The notes under the pieces: generated by a model | What the model saw: the letters and a program-made list of their open reading frames with translations, nothing else | What the model was told of the DNA's origin: nothing | Databases searched by the model: none | NCBI GenBank assembly: GCA_905480575.1 | Contig: CAJQQZ010000032.1 | Coordinates: forward strand, 16,333 to 80,332 | Origin: an uncultured Alphaproteobacteria bacterium | Lineage (GTDB): Bacteria; Pseudomonadota; Alphaproteobacteria; UBA7985; CAJQQZ01 | Length of the DNA stretch: 64,000 nt | Direction of reading: 5' to 3' | Position numbers and translations under genes: made by a program | Part shown: positions 63,997-64,000 of the stretch, piece by piece | Layout of the letters: every line of letters starts with the position of its first letter | How positions within the stretch are numbered: position 1 is the first letter of the stretch

Positions 63997-64000
63997 ATAG

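Noticed and set aside
1..64000. Mobile elements, prophage, CRISPR arrays, rRNA genes
   Set aside because: No transposase, integrase, phage structural gene, regularly spaced direct repeats or rRNA-like stretches were seen.

Overview
The window looks like the chromosome of a free-living, probably marine, alphaproteobacterium of moderate G+C content. Three things suggest this. The conserved minus-strand core runs nuoA-N, birA, coaX, rnj, mce, DUF1467, proS, two lolC/E genes, lolD, a GNAT gene and dnaE, which is an arrangement typical of Alphaproteobacteria. The prolyl-tRNA synthetase is the short (440 aa) alphaproteobacterial form. The accessory genes are those of a bacterium using phytoplankton-derived organic matter: a DMSP-lyase-type cupin, a sulfoacetate-like module, glycolate oxidase with malyl-CoA lyase, and a quaternary-amine-type Rieske oxygenase. 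The genus cannot be fixed from the sequence alone.

Layout. 1-7.2 kb (plus strand): the 3' end of a peptide-type ABC permease, a class III nucleotide cyclase, cydDC, and a sugar-acid pair (FAH-family hydrolase and a DenD-like dehydrogenase). 7.2-8.6 kb: two divergent SAM-dependent methyltransferases. 8.7-19.0 kb: a minus-strand block encoding a CoA-acylating aldehyde dehydrogenase of the SauS type, an unusual SucCD-like CoA ligase and a TctCBA transporter, ended by a clear intrinsic terminator, then azlCD and an M20 amidohydrolase. A divergent LacI-type regulator reads away from the dehydrogenase. 19.0-20.9 kb: a PQQ-type sugar dehydrogenase and a membrane protein. 20.9-24.1 kb: a tight four-gene operon (PhyH dioxygenase, ProC-like reductase, two hot-dog dehydratase subunits) divergent from a DMSP-lyase-type cupin. 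24.1-30.8 kb: iclR-mcl-glcDEF-SEL1, apparently one transcription unit. 30.8-36.5 kb: an EamA exporter, a secreted VWA protein, a small secreted Trp-rich protein, a Rieske oxygenase with its flavoprotein reductase, and the remnant of a TauD-family gene. 36.5-64 kb: housekeeping genes, complex I and two tRNAs (Asp-GTC, Val-TAC).

How the parts may work together. The most interesting region is 11.1-19.0 kb. It has the gene set expected for import of a small organic acid by a tripartite tricarboxylate transporter, activation to a CoA thioester by an ADP-forming type ligase, and reduction to an aldehyde, under a LacI-type regulator. This parallels the sauRSTU sulfoacetate cluster of Cupriavidus, but with a SucCD-like ligase replacing the AMP-forming SauT and a TctABC system replacing the SauU carrier. 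The glc-mcl operon would oxidise glycolate to glyoxylate and condense it with acetyl-CoA. No insertion sequence, prophage, CRISPR array or rRNA gene was seen.
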